A stretch of DNA of 64,000 nucleotides from Pandoraea norimbergensis (GCF_001465545.3 NZ_CP013480.3:1674001-1738000), one strand, 5' to 3'; numbered from the stretch's first letter, positions 48,589 through 56,996 are shown. Notes: a model not told the origin generated them from the letters alone. Numbers and translations are program-made.

Positions 48589-48963
48589 ATGGCAGCAAGC
48601 ATGAATGGCACGATCGCATTGGCGGGCATGGCTGGTGTTCTGACGATGGTTTTCGGTGCGGTGCCGGCCTATGCCGCGGGTGGCATCTGTAATGGCCGTT
48701 CCGCAATCATTACGGCATGGCAATGCACGGAGAATGGCAAGACGGGAACGTGTCTGCTGTGGGGCAGTGACAAGGTGCGTGCAGGTGCGTGGACCGTCAA
48801 GGGCGCCTATGTGCTGGAGGGCCCGGATCTGAGCGCGAAGAGCGTCAGCTATCAGGAAGCATGCGGGACGGGGCGCTGTGCGCGACCCGAAATGGCCGGG
48901 TGCTCCGAGCCCGTTGATGCGGGAACGCCGAAAACGCAGGCGTATCGGACGTTGACCAACTAG
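48589..48963 (+). CDS. Small exported six-cysteine protein, function unknown
   Basis: A 124-residue protein with a Sec signal peptide (IALAGMAGVLTMVFGAVPAYAA, predicted cleavage after AYA). The mature part of about 95 residues has six cysteines (in ICN, WQC, GTC, EAC, GRC, AGC), enough for three disulfides, suggesting a small stable periplasmic or secreted domain. CAGGAG lies upstream of ATG 48589. I do not recognise the family. It stands alone between an AT-rich gap and tRNA-Arg. Confidence 0.7.
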   Translation: MAASMNGTIALAGMAGVLTMVFGAVPAYAAGGICNGRSAIITAWQCTENGKTGTCLLWGSDKVRAGAWTVKGAYVLEGPDLSAKSVSYQEACGTGRCARPEMAGCSEPVDAGTPKTQAYRTLTN

Positions 48964-48967
48964 TCCT

Positions 48968-49042
48968 TGGTCCCCCCGACAGGAATCGAACCTGTATCTA
49001 GCGCTTAGGAGGCACTCGTTCTATCCATTGAACTACAGGGAG
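48968..49042 (-). tRNA. tRNA-Arg (anticodon CCT)
   Basis: Read on the minus strand, the acceptor arms CTCCCTG and CGGGGGG pair with two G-U wobbles. The D-stem is GTTC/GAAC, the anticodon loop CTCCTAA contains CCT, the T-arm is ACAGGTTCGATTCCTGT, and CCA is encoded (TGG at 48968-48970 on the plus strand). Confidence 0.96.
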
Positions 49043-49146
49043 GGCGCGAGGACTGCCGATACGTGGATCGTAGGTCTCGCGAGCGCAAGAGTATATCAAA
49101 AAGCTATTTCCGGGCGGCGGCGACATGTAACGGCCCGGGATTCCGC

Positions 49147-49728
49147 CTAGGCGAGGCGCGCCCTTGTCGCCTCGTCGATCTGTTCGCGCACGGCACGCAG
49201 CAGTGGTATCGCATCCGTGTACTGCCGCCCGTATGCCAGATTGAACGCGTAATCGAAGTCCGGCGGATTAAGGCCCTGCGTGTGTTGCAGCAGGGTTTCG
49301 AGCTTGTCGAGCGCTTTGACCGCGCGGGCTTCGGGCGTCGTTGCCTGCACGTACTCCTCCCACCAGCCGACGATTTGCGCACGCATCGCCGCGTCCAGCG
49401 GTTCGCATATCGTCAACAGGTCGCGTCGCTCGACGTCGTCCTTGCTGCCACCCGCCAGCTGCGCCGGCGCGGGTACGTCGCCACCCAACGCTTCGCCCAG
49501 ATCGTGAACAAGACATAACGCCAGCACCTTCGTACTGTCGACGTCGCCCAACTGATCCATGAACAACATCGCCATCAGACTGAGTCGCCAGCTGTGCTCG
49601 GCGGTGCTTTCCTGACGTCCGGACGACGTGTAGCCACTTCTGAGCACGTCCTTCAGCCGTTCACACGTGCGCAGAAAATTCAGCCTGCCTTCGATCTGTT
49701 CTTGCGTCATATGAGTCATGTGCGTCAT
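49147..49728 (-). CDS. HD-domain phosphohydrolase (YfbR/5'-deoxynucleotidase-like)
   Basis: A 193-residue HD-superfamily protein. The metal-binding pattern is ESTAEHSWR (H), then LCLVHDLGEALGGDVPAP (HD), and a later aspartate in VKALDKLETLLQ. The closest known relatives remove phosphate from deoxynucleoside monophosphates. The N-terminus MTHMTHMTQEQIEGRL repeats MTH, so three in-frame ATGs compete; GGGAGG before 49728 supports the longest. Substrate assignment is tentative. Confidence 0.83.
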   Translation of the reverse strand: MTHMTHMTQEQIEGRLNFLRTCERLKDVLRSGYTSSGRQESTAEHSWRLSLMAMLFMDQLGDVDSTKVLALCLVHDLGEALGGDVPAPAQLAGGSKDDVERRDLLTICEPLDAAMRAQIVGWWEEYVQATTPEARAVKALDKLETLLQHTQGLNPPDFDYAFNLAYGRQYTDAIPLLRAVREQIDEATRARLA

Positions 49729-49842
49729 GTGAGCCGCCTCCCGTTCCAGTCCATGCCATTACAACGCATCAGCATAGGTCTGGGCCGTCGCCGGCGCTAC
49801 GCATAAATTATGCGTGGCAGACGCTGCCAGTCTTCACCGCGA

Positions 49843-50403
49843 TCACAGCGTCTCGACCAGCCGCGCAACGGTGCCGTCGGAGAGCGTGAGGCGCGTCCAT
49901 CGGCAGCGGCTGGCCCGAATCGGCACCTCCGCCGAAGCATTGCTGCCGGTATCGAACTCGATCGACGGCGCGCGCTGTTCATACCATCCCGCATCACGCA
50001 GTGAGGCTTCGCGCGCGACGATCGCCTCGGTCGCGAAGGGCCACAACGACACCCCCATCAATATCGGCAACGGCTGCGAAAACTCCGCCGCACGCGATGC
50101 GGAGCACGCGAGCAAGCGATGCGTGTGATCGCACACGAGATGCACGGCGCGCGCGTCGTACGTCACCAACCGTTGCAACGCGTAATCACCCGCCGAGTCC
50201 AGCCGCGCCGCGAACAGCGCTTCGATACGCGCGAGCGCATCGTCCGTGATCGGCAACGTACCCGCTTCCCAGCGCGATACTGTCGACTGCGAAACGCCGA
50301 GCCATTGCGCCGCATGCGCCTGCTTGATACGTCGCAATACGCGCCACCGCCGTAACGTCGCGCCGGGCGCCGCCAGCGCAGGCATACCCGCTCGATTTTC
50401 CAT
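49843..50403 (-). CDS. XRE-family helix-turn-helix regulator
   Basis: DNA-binding protein of 186 residues. The HTH at about 12-65 reads GATLRRWRVLRRIKQAHAAQWLGVSQSTVSRWEAG. The rest (about 80-186) is an unrecognised sensor-like domain. ATG 50403 is preceded by AGGAGACACACC; a longer frame to 50472 overlaps the shared promoter element and is unlikely. The gene diverges from a porin, with a dyad-containing element between them, so it may control that porin. Confidence 0.82.
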   Translation of the reverse strand: MENRAGMPALAAPGATLRRWRVLRRIKQAHAAQWLGVSQSTVSRWEAGTLPITDDALARIEALFAARLDSAGDYALQRLVTYDARAVHLVCDHTHRLLACSASRAAEFSQPLPILMGVSLWPFATEAIVAREASLRDAGWYEQRAPSIEFDTGSNASAEVPIRASRCRWTRLTLSDGTVARLVETL

Positions 50404-50428
50404 GGTGTGTCTCCTGCAACACTGAACT

Positions 50429-50477
50429 CGGGAATTTCCCGATAGAACAACTGTGCGCGCCATTTGTTCCATTGACG
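50429..50477. promoter_or_regulatory. Shared promoter/operator element, copy A
   Basis: Positions 50435-50476 align without gaps to 52104-52145 at 32 of 42 bases. Shared blocks are TTTCCCGATAG and CCATTTGTTC-N-ATTGAC. The block contains an imperfect dyad, ATAGAACAA ... TTGTTCCAT. It ends in TTGAC of a -35 hexamer (TTGACG 50472-50477), with TAGAGT 17 bases later. A further perfect palindrome, CGGGAATTTCCCG (50429-50441), lies on the side of the XRE gene. Confidence 0.6.
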
Positions 50478-50507
50478 CTACAAATTGGCGCTCCTAGAGT
50501 CGGGGCC

Positions 50508-50582
50508 ATGATGACTCGACCCAACCCGCTCATGAAAACGTCCGCCCTCAAGCGTGCGACGTATCGCGTTCTGCGCGAGTAG
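50508..50582 (+). CDS. Possible 24-residue leaderless leader peptide
   Basis: An ATG lies 8 bases after the -10 hexamer TAGAGT (50495-50500), that is, at the predicted transcript start. It opens a 24-codon frame ending at TAG 50580-50582. The peptide starts MMTRPNPLMK and ends YRVLRE. Its layout mirrors the GntR gene, whose ATG is also at the predicted +1 and whose product has PLPLPKY and YLVLRE in the same region. It may be a leader peptide or the remnant of a duplicated regulator start. Support is weak. Confidence 0.25.
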   Translation: MMTRPNPLMKTSALKRATYRVLRE

Positions 50583-50820
50583 CCGCTGCCCCTCGACGCA
50601 CGCCTCACATCGCGATAGCCCATCTCGCCAATCGCATCTTTGCGTGAGCGCGCGTTCTCCCACACCGCCCCTTGCCGATCGACGTGCGCTACCCGCGCAC
50701 GGCGCGGCGTCGTGCGCCCTGACGTTTGCCTGCCGCCCGGCGATTGCTGCTTGCGGCGACGGCTGACGCCCGGCGTCGTGGGGCACTGTTTTCTTCAACA
50801 AAAGAAAGACGCCAAGCCCC
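50583..50820. other. Long leader of the porin gene
   Basis: No gene is visible between the short frame and the porin. If the promoter at 50472-50500 serves the porin, its untranslated leader is about 310 bases. The porin ATG is preceded by AAAGAAAGACGCC, a usable ribosome-binding site. Confidence 0.35.
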
Positions 50821-51987
50821 ATGACGCATATCACTCGCAAAACGCTACCGCTCGCCAGCGCCGCACTCCTTCTCGCGACAACTGCGGCTCCCGCCTTCGC
50901 CCAATCGAGCGTCACGCTCTACGGCGTTATCGAAGCCGCCATCGTGTCACAAAATCACGCCAGCCCAACGGGCGGCCAAGTCGTCTCGGTCAATCAGGCG
51001 GGCGAGGGCTTTCTCTCGGCAAGCCGCTTCGGCCTGCAAGGCATCGAAGACCTTGGTGGTGGAACGAAGGCACGCTTCGTGCTCGAAAACGGCTTCAATT
51101 CGCAAGCCGGCACGTTCGATCAACAGGGGCAACTGTTTGGCCGGCAGGCGTTCGTCGCTTTGCAGGGCGTGTGGGGCGAAGTCGCGCTGGGCCGTCAGTA
51201 CACCGGCGCGGTCGTCGCGATCTCGATGGTTGATCCGATCTTTATCGGCGCACCGCCCACAAACTCGTGGCTCGTGTACCTCACCGGTCAGCGATTCAAC
51301 AACGCACTGACGTGGACGAAGAAGTTCGGCCCGTTCGGCATGAACCTGCAATACGCGCTCGGCGGCATTGCAGGGCAGGCCTCGGCGCGCTCGTCGGCGT
51401 CGGGCGGTCTCTCGTGGGAGCAGGACGGCAACGTCTTCACCGGCCAATTGCAGCAAACGCACGATTCGCAATGCCGCTCGGCGAAAACGTGGTCGCTCGG
51501 CGCGAAGGTGAGTTACGGCCATTGGAAATTCCATGCCGACTATCTGCAAAGCCAGCGCGATCCGGGCTTCGATGTGACCAACGGAGGCCTCGACTACGCG
51601 TCGATCACCAACATGAGCACTGCCGCCACGCCGACCACAGTGGCCGCCATCGGCTCGGTGTTCTCCGCCGCGCGTCGCGATCAGTTCTTCACGCTCGGCG
51701 CGAGCTATCTGCTCAATCCGTCGTGGCAGTTCATCGTGGCCTACATGCAGGACAACACGAGCGCCGTGAACTTCAGTGGCAAACGGCAGACGGTCTATGG
51801 CGTCGTCGATTACTTCTTCTCGAAGCGCACCGACGTGTATTTTGCGGCGGCGTACGAGCGGGTCGATGGCGGCTGGTCAGGACTCTTCGGCACGACAACC
51901 ACCAATTGGACCGGTGGCAATGGCGTGAAGCTCAATGGTTACGACAACCAGATGAGCTACTACGTGGGCCTGCGTCATCGCTTCTGA
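50821..51987 (+). CDS. Gram-negative trimeric porin, second paralogue
   Basis: Outer-membrane porin of 388 residues with signal peptide MTHITRKTLPLASAALLLAT ending APAFA-Q, then SSVTLYGVIEAAIVSQ. Family strands include RFGLQGIEDLGGGTKARFVLENGF and FGRQAFVALQGVWGEVALGRQY. It ends with LRHRF, a terminal Phe. It shares architecture with the porin at 43135 but differs in the loops. Position beside a GntR-controlled importer operon, with a shared promoter element, suggests it admits the substrate of that system through the outer membrane. Confidence 0.93.
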   Translation: MTHITRKTLPLASAALLLATTAAPAFAQSSVTLYGVIEAAIVSQNHASPTGGQVVSVNQAGEGFLSASRFGLQGIEDLGGGTKARFVLENGFNSQAGTFDQQGQLFGRQAFVALQGVWGEVALGRQYTGAVVAISMVDPIFIGAPPTNSWLVYLTGQRFNNALTWTKKFGPFGMNLQYALGGIAGQASARSSASGGLSWEQDGNVFTGQLQQTHDSQCRSAKTWSLGAKVSYGHWKFHADYLQSQRDPGFDVTNGGLDYASITNMSTAATPTTVAAIGSVFSAARRDQFFTLGASYLLNPSWQFIVAYMQDNTSAVNFSGKRQTVYGVVDYFFSKRTDVYFAAAYERVDGGWSGLFGTTTTNWTGGNGVKLNGYDNQMSYYVGLRHRF

Positions 51988-52004
51988 TGACCGATGAAAC
52001 GCAA

Positions 52005-52034
52005 GCGGCGCAGCATCGAAAAATGCTGCGCCGC
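52005..52034 (+). terminator. Hairpin after the porin gene
   Basis: GCGGCGCAGCAT and ATGCTGCGCCGC are perfect 12-bp arms around CGAAAA. No T-run follows, so it may be a U-less terminator or an mRNA-stabilising end. Confidence 0.6.
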
Positions 52035-52103
52035 ATGAGGAAACCCCTTGCTGTGCCTGCGTTTGCAGGGCGTCGCGCAACGAATCTGAAATAGCTTAGG
52101 TGT

Positions 52104-52169
52104 TTTCCCGATAGGACATTTTGTCTGTCCATTTGTTCTATTGACCGGACATTATGACACTTCCAGAAT
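52104..52169 (+). promoter_or_regulatory. Shared promoter/operator element, copy B, with the GntR promoter
   Basis: Positions 52104-52145 match copy A (50435-50476) at 32 of 42 bases. The dyad arms are ATAGGACAT and TTGTTCTAT. TTGACC (52141-52146) and CAGAAT (52164-52169) stand 17 bases apart, as in copy A. The predicted start of transcription, about 7 bases later, coincides with the GntR ATG at 52176. Confidence 0.6.
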
Positions 52170-52175
52170 CGCCGC

Positions 52176-52973
52176 ATGGATACCCCACTACCGCTTCCGA
52201 AGTACCACCAGATCTACCTCGTGCTGCGCGAGCAATTGCAGGAGGGGCGTTTCGACCGGGACGGCGTGCCGGGCGAGCATCTGCTGGCCGAACAGTTCAG
52301 TGTCGCGCGCATCACGATCCGCAAGGCCATGGAAATGCTTGTCGCTGACAAACTCGTCGTGCGGCGCCCGGGGCTGGGCACGTGGCCCTTGCATGCCGGG
52401 CAACGCACCGGTGGCGGCATGGGCGGTATCTCTCGCGAAAAGGCACACCTCACGGGCTTGCTCGAGAACATCGTCAACATGGGCTTGCGCACCACGGTGT
52501 CAGTGCTGGAGTCGTCGCTTGTCGGCGCCAGCGACGCGGTAGCCGATGCCCTCGCGCTCGCCCCCGGTGCACCGGTCTACAAGAGCATTCGTGTGCGAAG
52601 CACGCAAGCCGGACCGCTCTCGTACATCACCACGCATGTGCCCGAGGGCATTGCAAAGATCAGTCGCGAAGAGTTGGAGCGCAAGCCGCTGCTCATGCTC
52701 CTCGAAGAAGCCGGTGTCGAACTCGGTGGCGCCACCCAAACCATCTCCGCGCGTCTGGCCGACGCCGTCGTGGCGCGCCATCTCGACATTGCCGTCGGCT
52801 CCGCGTTGCTCGCGGTCACGCGTCTGGTGCGCGACGTTGCCGATCGCCCGGTGCAACTGCTGCAAGGCCTGTATCGCCCCGATCGCTACCAGTACCAGCT
52901 TCAGCTCTCGCGCGTCGGTGATATCGACGCCAAGGTCTGGGTCAGCGAAGAACTATCCGCTCAATTCCACTGA
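52176..52973 (+). CDS. GntR-family regulator with UTRA domain
   Basis: A 265-residue regulator. The winged helix is at about 8-75 (YHQIYLVLREQLQEGRF, then GEHLLAEQFSVARITIRKAMEMLVADKLVVRRPGLGT). The UTRA effector domain from about 95 contains APVYKSIRVRSTQAGPLSYITTHVPEGI and ends with YRPDRYQYQLQLSRV, typical of HutC-type proteins that bind small organic ligands. There is no ribosome-binding site, and the ATG lies at the predicted transcript start, so the mRNA may be leaderless. It opens the importer/catabolic operon and probably represses it until the substrate binds. Confidence 0.92.
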   Translation: MDTPLPLPKYHQIYLVLREQLQEGRFDRDGVPGEHLLAEQFSVARITIRKAMEMLVADKLVVRRPGLGTWPLHAGQRTGGGMGGISREKAHLTGLLENIVNMGLRTTVSVLESSLVGASDAVADALALAPGAPVYKSIRVRSTQAGPLSYITTHVPEGIAKISREELERKPLLMLLEEAGVELGGATQTISARLADAVVARHLDIAVGSALLAVTRLVRDVADRPVQLLQGLYRPDRYQYQLQLSRVGDIDAKVWVSEELSAQFH

Positions 52974-53031
52974 TCCACCGCTCGCAATTGCCCACCACCG
53001 CCCACTACCGCCTAAGCCCGGAGAATCGTCA

Positions 53032-54243
53032 ATGAGTTCGCGTCGCACGTTCCTGCGTCAGTCCACCGCTCTGGCCGCGCTCGCCGCCGCCACCACCGCA
53101 CCGTTTGCCGCGCGCGCTGCGGGCAAGCCCATCAAGATCGGCGTGTTGCACCCGGTCACCGGTGCGCTTGCGTATTCGGGCCAGCAGTGCCGCCTCGGCG
53201 CGCTGCTCGCCATTGACGACATCAACGCGGCCGGTGGCATCAAGTCGCTCGGCGGCGCGCCCATCGAAGCCGTGCTTGGCGATGCGCAGTCGCGCCCCGA
53301 AGCCGGTTCGGCCGAAGTGGAGAAGATGAACGAAGCCGGCGTGTCGGCAATCGTCGGTGCCTATGCATCGGCGATCTGTCTGGCGACGACGCAGACCGCA
53401 GCAAAATACGGTCTGCCGCACGTGGTGGATGTCGGCGTCGCCGATCAGATCGTCGAGCGGGGTCTCACCAACACCTTCCGCTTCGGCCCGGGCTATCGCA
53501 TGTGTTCGCTGCGCGCGGTCGACGACCTCGCCGCACTCAACGATGCGGCGGGCAAGCCTGCCAAAACGGTGATGATCGTGCATGAAGAGTCGCTCTTCGG
53601 CACCGGTACCGCTGCCTTGTTGCAGAAGGAATTGCCGGCGCGCGGCTTCGAAGTGAAGGAAGTCATCAAGCATGCCAACCCGACGCGCGACTTCAACAAC
53701 ATCGTGCTGCGCATGCGCTCGGTGAACCCGGACATCGTGATTCCGGCGAACTACTACAACGAGTACGCGCTGCTGCTGCGCGCCATGAAGCAGCAGAAGA
53801 TCCGCCCGAAAGCCATCTACTCGGTGCTGGGCGGTGCGGCGTCGAGCTACAAGTTCCTGAAGGAGTTTCCCGAGATCGCCGACGGCATCATCGATTGCAA
53901 CCACTGGTTCAATCCGAAGGATGCGCGCGTGGCCTCGCTAAAGAAGCGCACGGAAGCCAAGGGGGCGTTCTTCAGCTACGAAGTCTTCATGACGTACACC
54001 GCCATGATGCTGCTGGCCGACGCCATCGAGCATGCCAAATCGGTCGATCGCGCGGCGATCACGGCGGCGCTCGCGGCAAGCACGTTCAAGGATCACCTGA
54101 TGCCCTACGGCCCCACGAAGTTCGTGAACGGCCAGAACACGGGCGCGCAGCCGCTGCTCACGCAAGTCTCCGGCGGCGACATCAAGGTGATTCTGCCGGA
54201 CAGCTACCGTCAGGTCGCGCCGGTCTTCCCGCTCAAGGCCTGA
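53032..54243 (+). CDS. Branched-chain-type ABC transporter substrate-binding protein (Tat-exported)
   Basis: Periplasmic binding protein of 403 residues, LivJ/amide-binding type (type I fold). The N-terminus MSSRRTFLRQSTALAALAAA carries the twin-arginine motif SRRTFLRQ, so export is probably by Tat. Mature landmarks are KIGVLHPVTGALAYSGQQ, LLAIDDINAAGGIKSLGG, VSAIVGAYASAICLATTQ and a C-terminal DAIEHAKSVDRAAITAAL. Ligands of this family include branched amino acids, amides, urea and aromatic acids. Start ATG 53032 is preceded by GGAGAATCGTCA. Confidence 0.92.
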   Translation: MSSRRTFLRQSTALAALAAATTAPFAARAAGKPIKIGVLHPVTGALAYSGQQCRLGALLAIDDINAAGGIKSLGGAPIEAVLGDAQSRPEAGSAEVEKMNEAGVSAIVGAYASAICLATTQTAAKYGLPHVVDVGVADQIVERGLTNTFRFGPGYRMCSLRAVDDLAALNDAAGKPAKTVMIVHEESLFGTGTAALLQKELPARGFEVKEVIKHANPTRDFNNIVLRMRSVNPDIVIPANYYNEYALLLRAMKQQKIRPKAIYSVLGGAASSYKFLKEFPEIADGIIDCNHWFNPKDARVASLKKRTEAKGAFFSYEVFMTYTAMMLLADAIEHAKSVDRAAITAALAASTFKDHLMPYGPTKFVNGQNTGAQPLLTQVSGGDIKVILPDSYRQVAPVFPLKA

Positions 54244-54247
54244 CGCG

Positions 54248-55120
54248 ATGCTCGACCCGGTCATTCTGCTCTCGGCCCTGCTCAACGGGCTGACGACCGG
54301 CGCGGTGTATGCCCTTATCGCGCTCGGTCTCACGCTCGTCTACGGCGTGCTGCACATCATCAATTTCGCGCACGGCGCAGCGCTCATGGTGGCCCTGTAC
54401 GCCGTCTGGCTGCTCCGCGAGAAGCTCGGCATCGACCCCTATCTGGCGCTGCCGTTCGTCACGCTCGGCATGTTTGCGCTCGGCTATGCGTTGCAGCGGG
54501 TGGTCATCGAGCGGGCGAGCCACGGCAAGGACGAGAACATTCTGCTCGTCACGCTCGGGCTGGCCATCGTGCTGGAGAACCTGGCACTCGTGTGGTTCAA
54601 GTCGGACACCCACACCATCGACACGCCGTACACGCTCGCTACCGTCGATATCGGGCCGGTCATGCTGGCCGTGCCGAAGCTGATCGCCTTCGGCGGTGCA
54701 CTCGCAACGGCAGCCATCCTGTTCTGGATCATGCGCGCTACCGATCTTGGCCGCGCGATTCGGGCGGTCGCGAAAGAGAAGCACGGCGCAAAGCTCATGG
54801 GGATCGACGTGGAGCGCGTATATGCGGTGTCGTTCGGCATCGGCATGGCCTGCGTCGGGGCGGCGGCGTGTTTCCTGTTGCCGACGTACTACGTCAATCC
54901 GCAGGTCGGCGGTGGCTTCGTACTGGTGGCCTTCACGATCGTTGTGCTCGGTGGCATGGGCAGCTTCACGGGGGCACTGGCCGGTGGCTTGCTCATCGGT
55001 GTGGTCGAGTCGCTCGGCGGCCTGTGGTTGGGCGATTCGCTCGGCCAGATGGGCATCTTCGCCATTTTCATCATCGTCGTGCTGCTGCGTCCGCAGGGGC
55101 TGTTCGGTGCGCGCGCCTAA
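54248..55120 (+). CDS. Branched-chain-type ABC permease (LivH-like)
   Basis: Inner-membrane permease of 290 residues with about eight hydrophobic segments. LivH-family landmarks are LLNGLTTGAVYALIALGLTLVYGVLHIINFAHGA at the N-terminus, and RATDLGRAIRAVAKEKHGAKLMGIDVERVYAVSF, the loop contacting the ATPases. VALGGMGS-type residues appear in IVVLGGMGSFTGALAGG. It starts four bases after the binding-protein stop. Confidence 0.93.
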   Translation: MLDPVILLSALLNGLTTGAVYALIALGLTLVYGVLHIINFAHGAALMVALYAVWLLREKLGIDPYLALPFVTLGMFALGYALQRVVIERASHGKDENILLVTLGLAIVLENLALVWFKSDTHTIDTPYTLATVDIGPVMLAVPKLIAFGGALATAAILFWIMRATDLGRAIRAVAKEKHGAKLMGIDVERVYAVSFGIGMACVGAAACFLLPTYYVNPQVGGGFVLVAFTIVVLGGMGSFTGALAGGLLIGVVESLGGLWLGDSLGQMGIFAIFIIVVLLRPQGLFGARA

Positions 55121-55150
55121 GGAGCCTGAAGACATGTGCAGGAGCAAACG

Positions 55151-56227
55151 ATGAAGGACCTTCGATTAATTGTGCTGTTCGGGGTCGTCGTCACGGCGCT
55201 GCTCGCCACGTTGCAGTCGGGCGTGTGGCTGTCGTTTCTGATGATGACGCTCTACACCGTGCTGCTATCGCAGTCGTGGAATATTCTGGGCGGTTTTGGC
55301 GGGCAACTGTCGTTCGGCCATGCGTTGTTTTTCGGCGTAGGTGCCTACGCGCAGGCGATTGCACAACTGCAATGGGGCTGGAATCCGTGGCTGGCGATGC
55401 CGTTCGCCATTGCGATGGGAACGCTCGTTGCTGTGGTCGTGGGGGCAGTGACGTTCCGCTACGGCCTCAAGGGTTCGTACTTTGCGCTTGTGACGCTGGC
55501 GTTTGCCGAGGTCTTTCGCATTCTTGCCGTGTCGTTGCCGTTCACCGGCGCAGGCGTCGGCTTGATGGTGCCGTTGCATCAAAGCGCCGCGAACTTGCAA
55601 TTCGCTTCGCCGCGCGGCTACGCCTTCGTGCTGCTGACGTTCGTCATGGGGGCCTTGTTGGTCACGGCGTGGTTGCGCCATTCGCGCTTCGGCGCATGGT
55701 TGCAGGCCGTGCGCGATAACGAAAACGCGGCGCGGGCGGTCGGTGTCAACCCGCTGCGAGTGAAGCTCGGTGCCATCGCGTTGTCGGGGGCGTTCATGAG
55801 TGCGGCGGGCGTTTGCTACGTGCAGATGTTTCAGTACATCGACGCCGGCATTGCTTTCGGTTCGACCATCTCGGTCGAGGCGCTGGTGGGCGTGATCGTC
55901 GGCGGTCTGGGCACGCTATGGGGGCCGGTGCTTGGGGCAGCCGTGCTGTACACGCTCGGCGAACTCACACGCAACCTGTTTGGCGAATTGCCCGGCCTGT
56001 CGATGGTGATCTACGGCGCGGTGTTGATTCTGATCGTGATGTTCCTGCCGCGCGGCATCACCGGCGCGGGTGCCTCGGTGCGCCGTGCACTGGGCATGGG
56101 GAAAGACAAGCCGCAAGCGGACGGCACGTTCCGCGCAAGCGACACCAGCATTGCGAGTGCCACGAGCGCAACGAGCGCAACGAGCGCAACGAACATTGCG
56201 GCAAGTAAGGAGAAGGCCCGTGTCTGA
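55151..56227 (+). CDS. Branched-chain-type ABC permease (LivM-like)
   Basis: Second permease subunit, 358 residues. LivM landmarks are SQSWNILGGFGGQLSFGHALFFGVGAYA, FRYGLKGSYFALVTLAFAEVFRI, and FGAWLQAVRDNENAARAVGVNPLRVKLGAIALSGAFMSAAG. ATG 55151 follows AGGAGC. The last 30 residues are low-complexity Ala/Thr/Ser repeats (SATSATSATN) from a 9-bp DNA repeat. Its stop overlaps the next gene by eight bases. Confidence 0.93.
   Translation: MKDLRLIVLFGVVVTALLATLQSGVWLSFLMMTLYTVLLSQSWNILGGFGGQLSFGHALFFGVGAYAQAIAQLQWGWNPWLAMPFAIAMGTLVAVVVGAVTFRYGLKGSYFALVTLAFAEVFRILAVSLPFTGAGVGLMVPLHQSAANLQFASPRGYAFVLLTFVMGALLVTAWLRHSRFGAWLQAVRDNENAARAVGVNPLRVKLGAIALSGAFMSAAGVCYVQMFQYIDAGIAFGSTISVEALVGVIVGGLGTLWGPVLGAAVLYTLGELTRNLFGELPGLSMVIYGAVLILIVMFLPRGITGAGASVRRALGMGKDKPQADGTFRASDTSIASATSATSATSATNIAASKEKARV
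56165..56191 (+). repeat. 9-bp tandem repeat in the livM-like gene
   Basis: AGCGCAACG occurs three times in tandem (56165, 56174, 56183), with a degenerate copy before. It encodes the Ser-Ala-Thr tail of the permease. Copy-number change would stay in frame. Confidence 0.9.
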
Positions 56228-56996
56228 CGCCTTGTTGAAAGCCGATGGCCTGTCCATCACGTTCGGTGGCCTGAAGGCCGTGCAGGACGTCAGCCTGAGC
56301 ATTCGGCCGGGCACGCTCACGGCGCTCGTGGGGCCGAACGGTGCGGGCAAGACGACGTTGTTCGGTTTGCTCTCGGGGTTTCTGACGCCCACGGCCGGAA
56401 GCGTCGAGTTTCAGGGACGCGACATCACCGGACAGGCGCCGTTTGTGACCGCGCGTCAGGGGCTCACGCGCACGTTCCAGATCGTGCAGCCGTTCGGCGC
56501 GCAAACCGTGCGCGAAAACATCGCCGTGGGTGCGCATCTCCATCAGGGCAATCGCCGCGCGGCACTGCGCGAAGCCGAGGAGATCGCGTTTCGCACGAAC
56601 CTGCAAGCGCAGTTGGACAAGCCGGCTGCCGACCTGACCGTGTGCGGGCGCAAGCGTCTGGAACTCGCACGCGCACTGGCGACTCGCCCGCGCTTGCTGC
56701 TGCTCGACGAAGTACTCGCGGGGCTGAATCCGAGCGAGATCGACGAAATGATTCCCGTGGTGCGCGAGATTGCTGCCAGCGGTGTGACGGTGCTGATGAT
56801 CGAGCACGTCATGCGCGCCGTGATGAGTCTGGCCGAACATGTGTGGGTGCTGGCGCAAGGCAAGCTGATTGCCGCAGGCACGCCGCAGGAAGTGACGTCG
56901 GACCCGGCGGTGGTGGAGGCCTATCTAGGCCATGGCACGGCGGCGCGGCTGGCGGCGCAGGCGGCCCAGTCGGCACAGGCCGGAGGTGCGCGATGA
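56220..56996 (+). CDS. Branched-chain-type ABC ATPase (LivG-like)
   Basis: ATPase subunit of 258 residues, starting with GTG at 56220 and overlapping the permease stop. Walker A is GPNGAGKTT at about 39-47. The LivG-specific insertion region with FVTARQGLTRTFQIVQPFGAQTVREN is present. The signature is degenerate (TVCGRKRLELARAL rather than LSGG), Walker B is LLLLDEVLAGLNPSE, and the switch is MIEHVMRAVMSL. The Cys-Gly signature is slightly unusual but within the family's range. Ends in ATGA overlap with the next gene. Confidence 0.92.
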   Translation: MSDALLKADGLSITFGGLKAVQDVSLSIRPGTLTALVGPNGAGKTTLFGLLSGFLTPTAGSVEFQGRDITGQAPFVTARQGLTRTFQIVQPFGAQTVRENIAVGAHLHQGNRRAALREAEEIAFRTNLQAQLDKPAADLTVCGRKRLELARALATRPRLLLLDEVLAGLNPSEIDEMIPVVREIAASGVTVLMIEHVMRAVMSLAEHVWVLAQGKLIAAGTPQEVTSDPAVVEAYLGHGTAARLAAQAAQSAQAGGAR

